A stretch of 5,488 nucleotides of DNA from NCBI GenBank assembly GCA_030697615.1, contig JAUYPK010000069.1:1-5488 (forward strand), in the 5' to 3' direction. Numbering within the stretch: the first letter of the stretch is position 1; each line of letters starts with the position of its first letter. Below are positions 5,218 to 5,488 of this stretch, piece after piece. Source of the DNA: Microcaldota archaeon. GTDB lineage: Archaea; Micrarchaeota; Micrarchaeia; Norongarragalinales; UBA8480. A program made the position numbers and the translations under genes. The notes under the pieces were generated by a model. That model was not told where the DNA came from and did no database searches. It was given only the letters and a program-made list of their open reading frames with translations.

Positions 5218-5488
5218 TGGCTAGAGAAAAATTATTTATTTTTGTAGACGAGTCTGGTTTGACTAATGTTGAAAGCAAACAAAAATACCTAGTTGTAGCT
5301 TTCGCTTTAATGCATAATCGCGGTTTTCCAGACGAAATTATACTTAAAATAAAAGAGGTTTGTAAACAAAAAGGTAAGCCTATTTTTCACAAGGAAGTCA
5401 AGTACCGCGACTTGTCGCAGTTTCAAAGGGAAATAGCAGTTCAAACATTAAACTCAGCGTATAGAAACTTCTACATTGCCTTTGTTGA
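5217..5488 (+). CDS. DUF3800 domain protein (3' end cut by window edge)
   Basis: Ninety complete codons are visible and the frame is open to the window end. The N-terminal strand LFIFVDESG (residues 6-14) is the hallmark of DUF3800, a family predicted to have an RNase H-like fold, with the DES acidic residue as a likely metal ligand. YLVVAFAL (24-31), a charged helix, and IFHKEVKYRDLS with following FQREIAVQTL agree with the family's conserved 'FH..E.k..dl' region. The rest, including later acidic motifs, is outside the window. DUF3800 proteins are often encoded in mobile or defence-rich regions, but their biochemical role is not settled. The ATG at 5217 is the only reasonable start; it lacks a good ribosome binding site. 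It lies 62 bases after the RqcH-like gene, in the same direction. Confidence 0.82.
   Translation, partial: MAREKLFIFVDESGLTNVESKQKYLVVAFALMHNRGFPDEIILKIKEVCKQKGKPIFHKEVKYRDLSQFQREIAVQTLNSAYRNFYIAFV

Overview
The window looks archaeal. It encodes a tail-less archaeal histone of the HMf type and an RqcH/NEMF-family protein. It also has a textbook TATA element (TTTATATA) preceded by a purine-rich BRE-like run, and GGTGA/GAGGTG-type ribosome binding sites. Short spacers, 1-base and 3-base gene contacts and small proteins fit a compact genome. A DPANN-like or other small archaeon is my best guess, but the sequence does not fix the lineage. All genes recognised are on the + strand.

Layout. (1) Positions 1-1682 hold nearly all of asnB, an E. 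coli-like glutamine-hydrolysing asparagine synthetase whose first few codons, including the catalytic Cys, lie just outside the window. (2) Positions 1683-1869 form a 187-base intergenic region with two near-identical perfect inverted repeats and a likely histone promoter, 5' hairpin and ribosome binding site. (3) Positions 1870-2801 carry the histone gene followed 5 bases later by a small protein-kinase-fold protein that keeps ATP-binding residues but seems to have lost the catalytic Asp. (4) Positions 2802-2855 form a compact promoter with a perfect 9+9 palindrome running into the BRE/TATA. (5) Positions 2856-5154 form a tightly packed operon: a winged-HTH AbiEi-type antitoxin candidate, an AbiEii/MNT-type nucleotidyltransferase toxin candidate (TAATG junction), and a short RqcH-like protein that ends before the NFACT-R domain. 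(6) From 5217 to the window end runs the start of a DUF3800 protein, cut by the window edge.

How the genes may work together. The pair at 2856-4057 has the order, contact and family features of a type IV AbiE-like toxin-antitoxin module, and the palindrome is a natural autoregulatory operator. Some related nucleotidyltransferase toxins are known to block tRNAs, while RqcH acts on stalled large ribosomal subunits. Their co-transcription here therefore suggests, as inference only, a module that couples a translation-targeting toxin to ribosome-associated quality control. The histone/pseudokinase pair is a second unusual association. Nothing here is a CRISPR array, tRNA, rRNA or insertion sequence.
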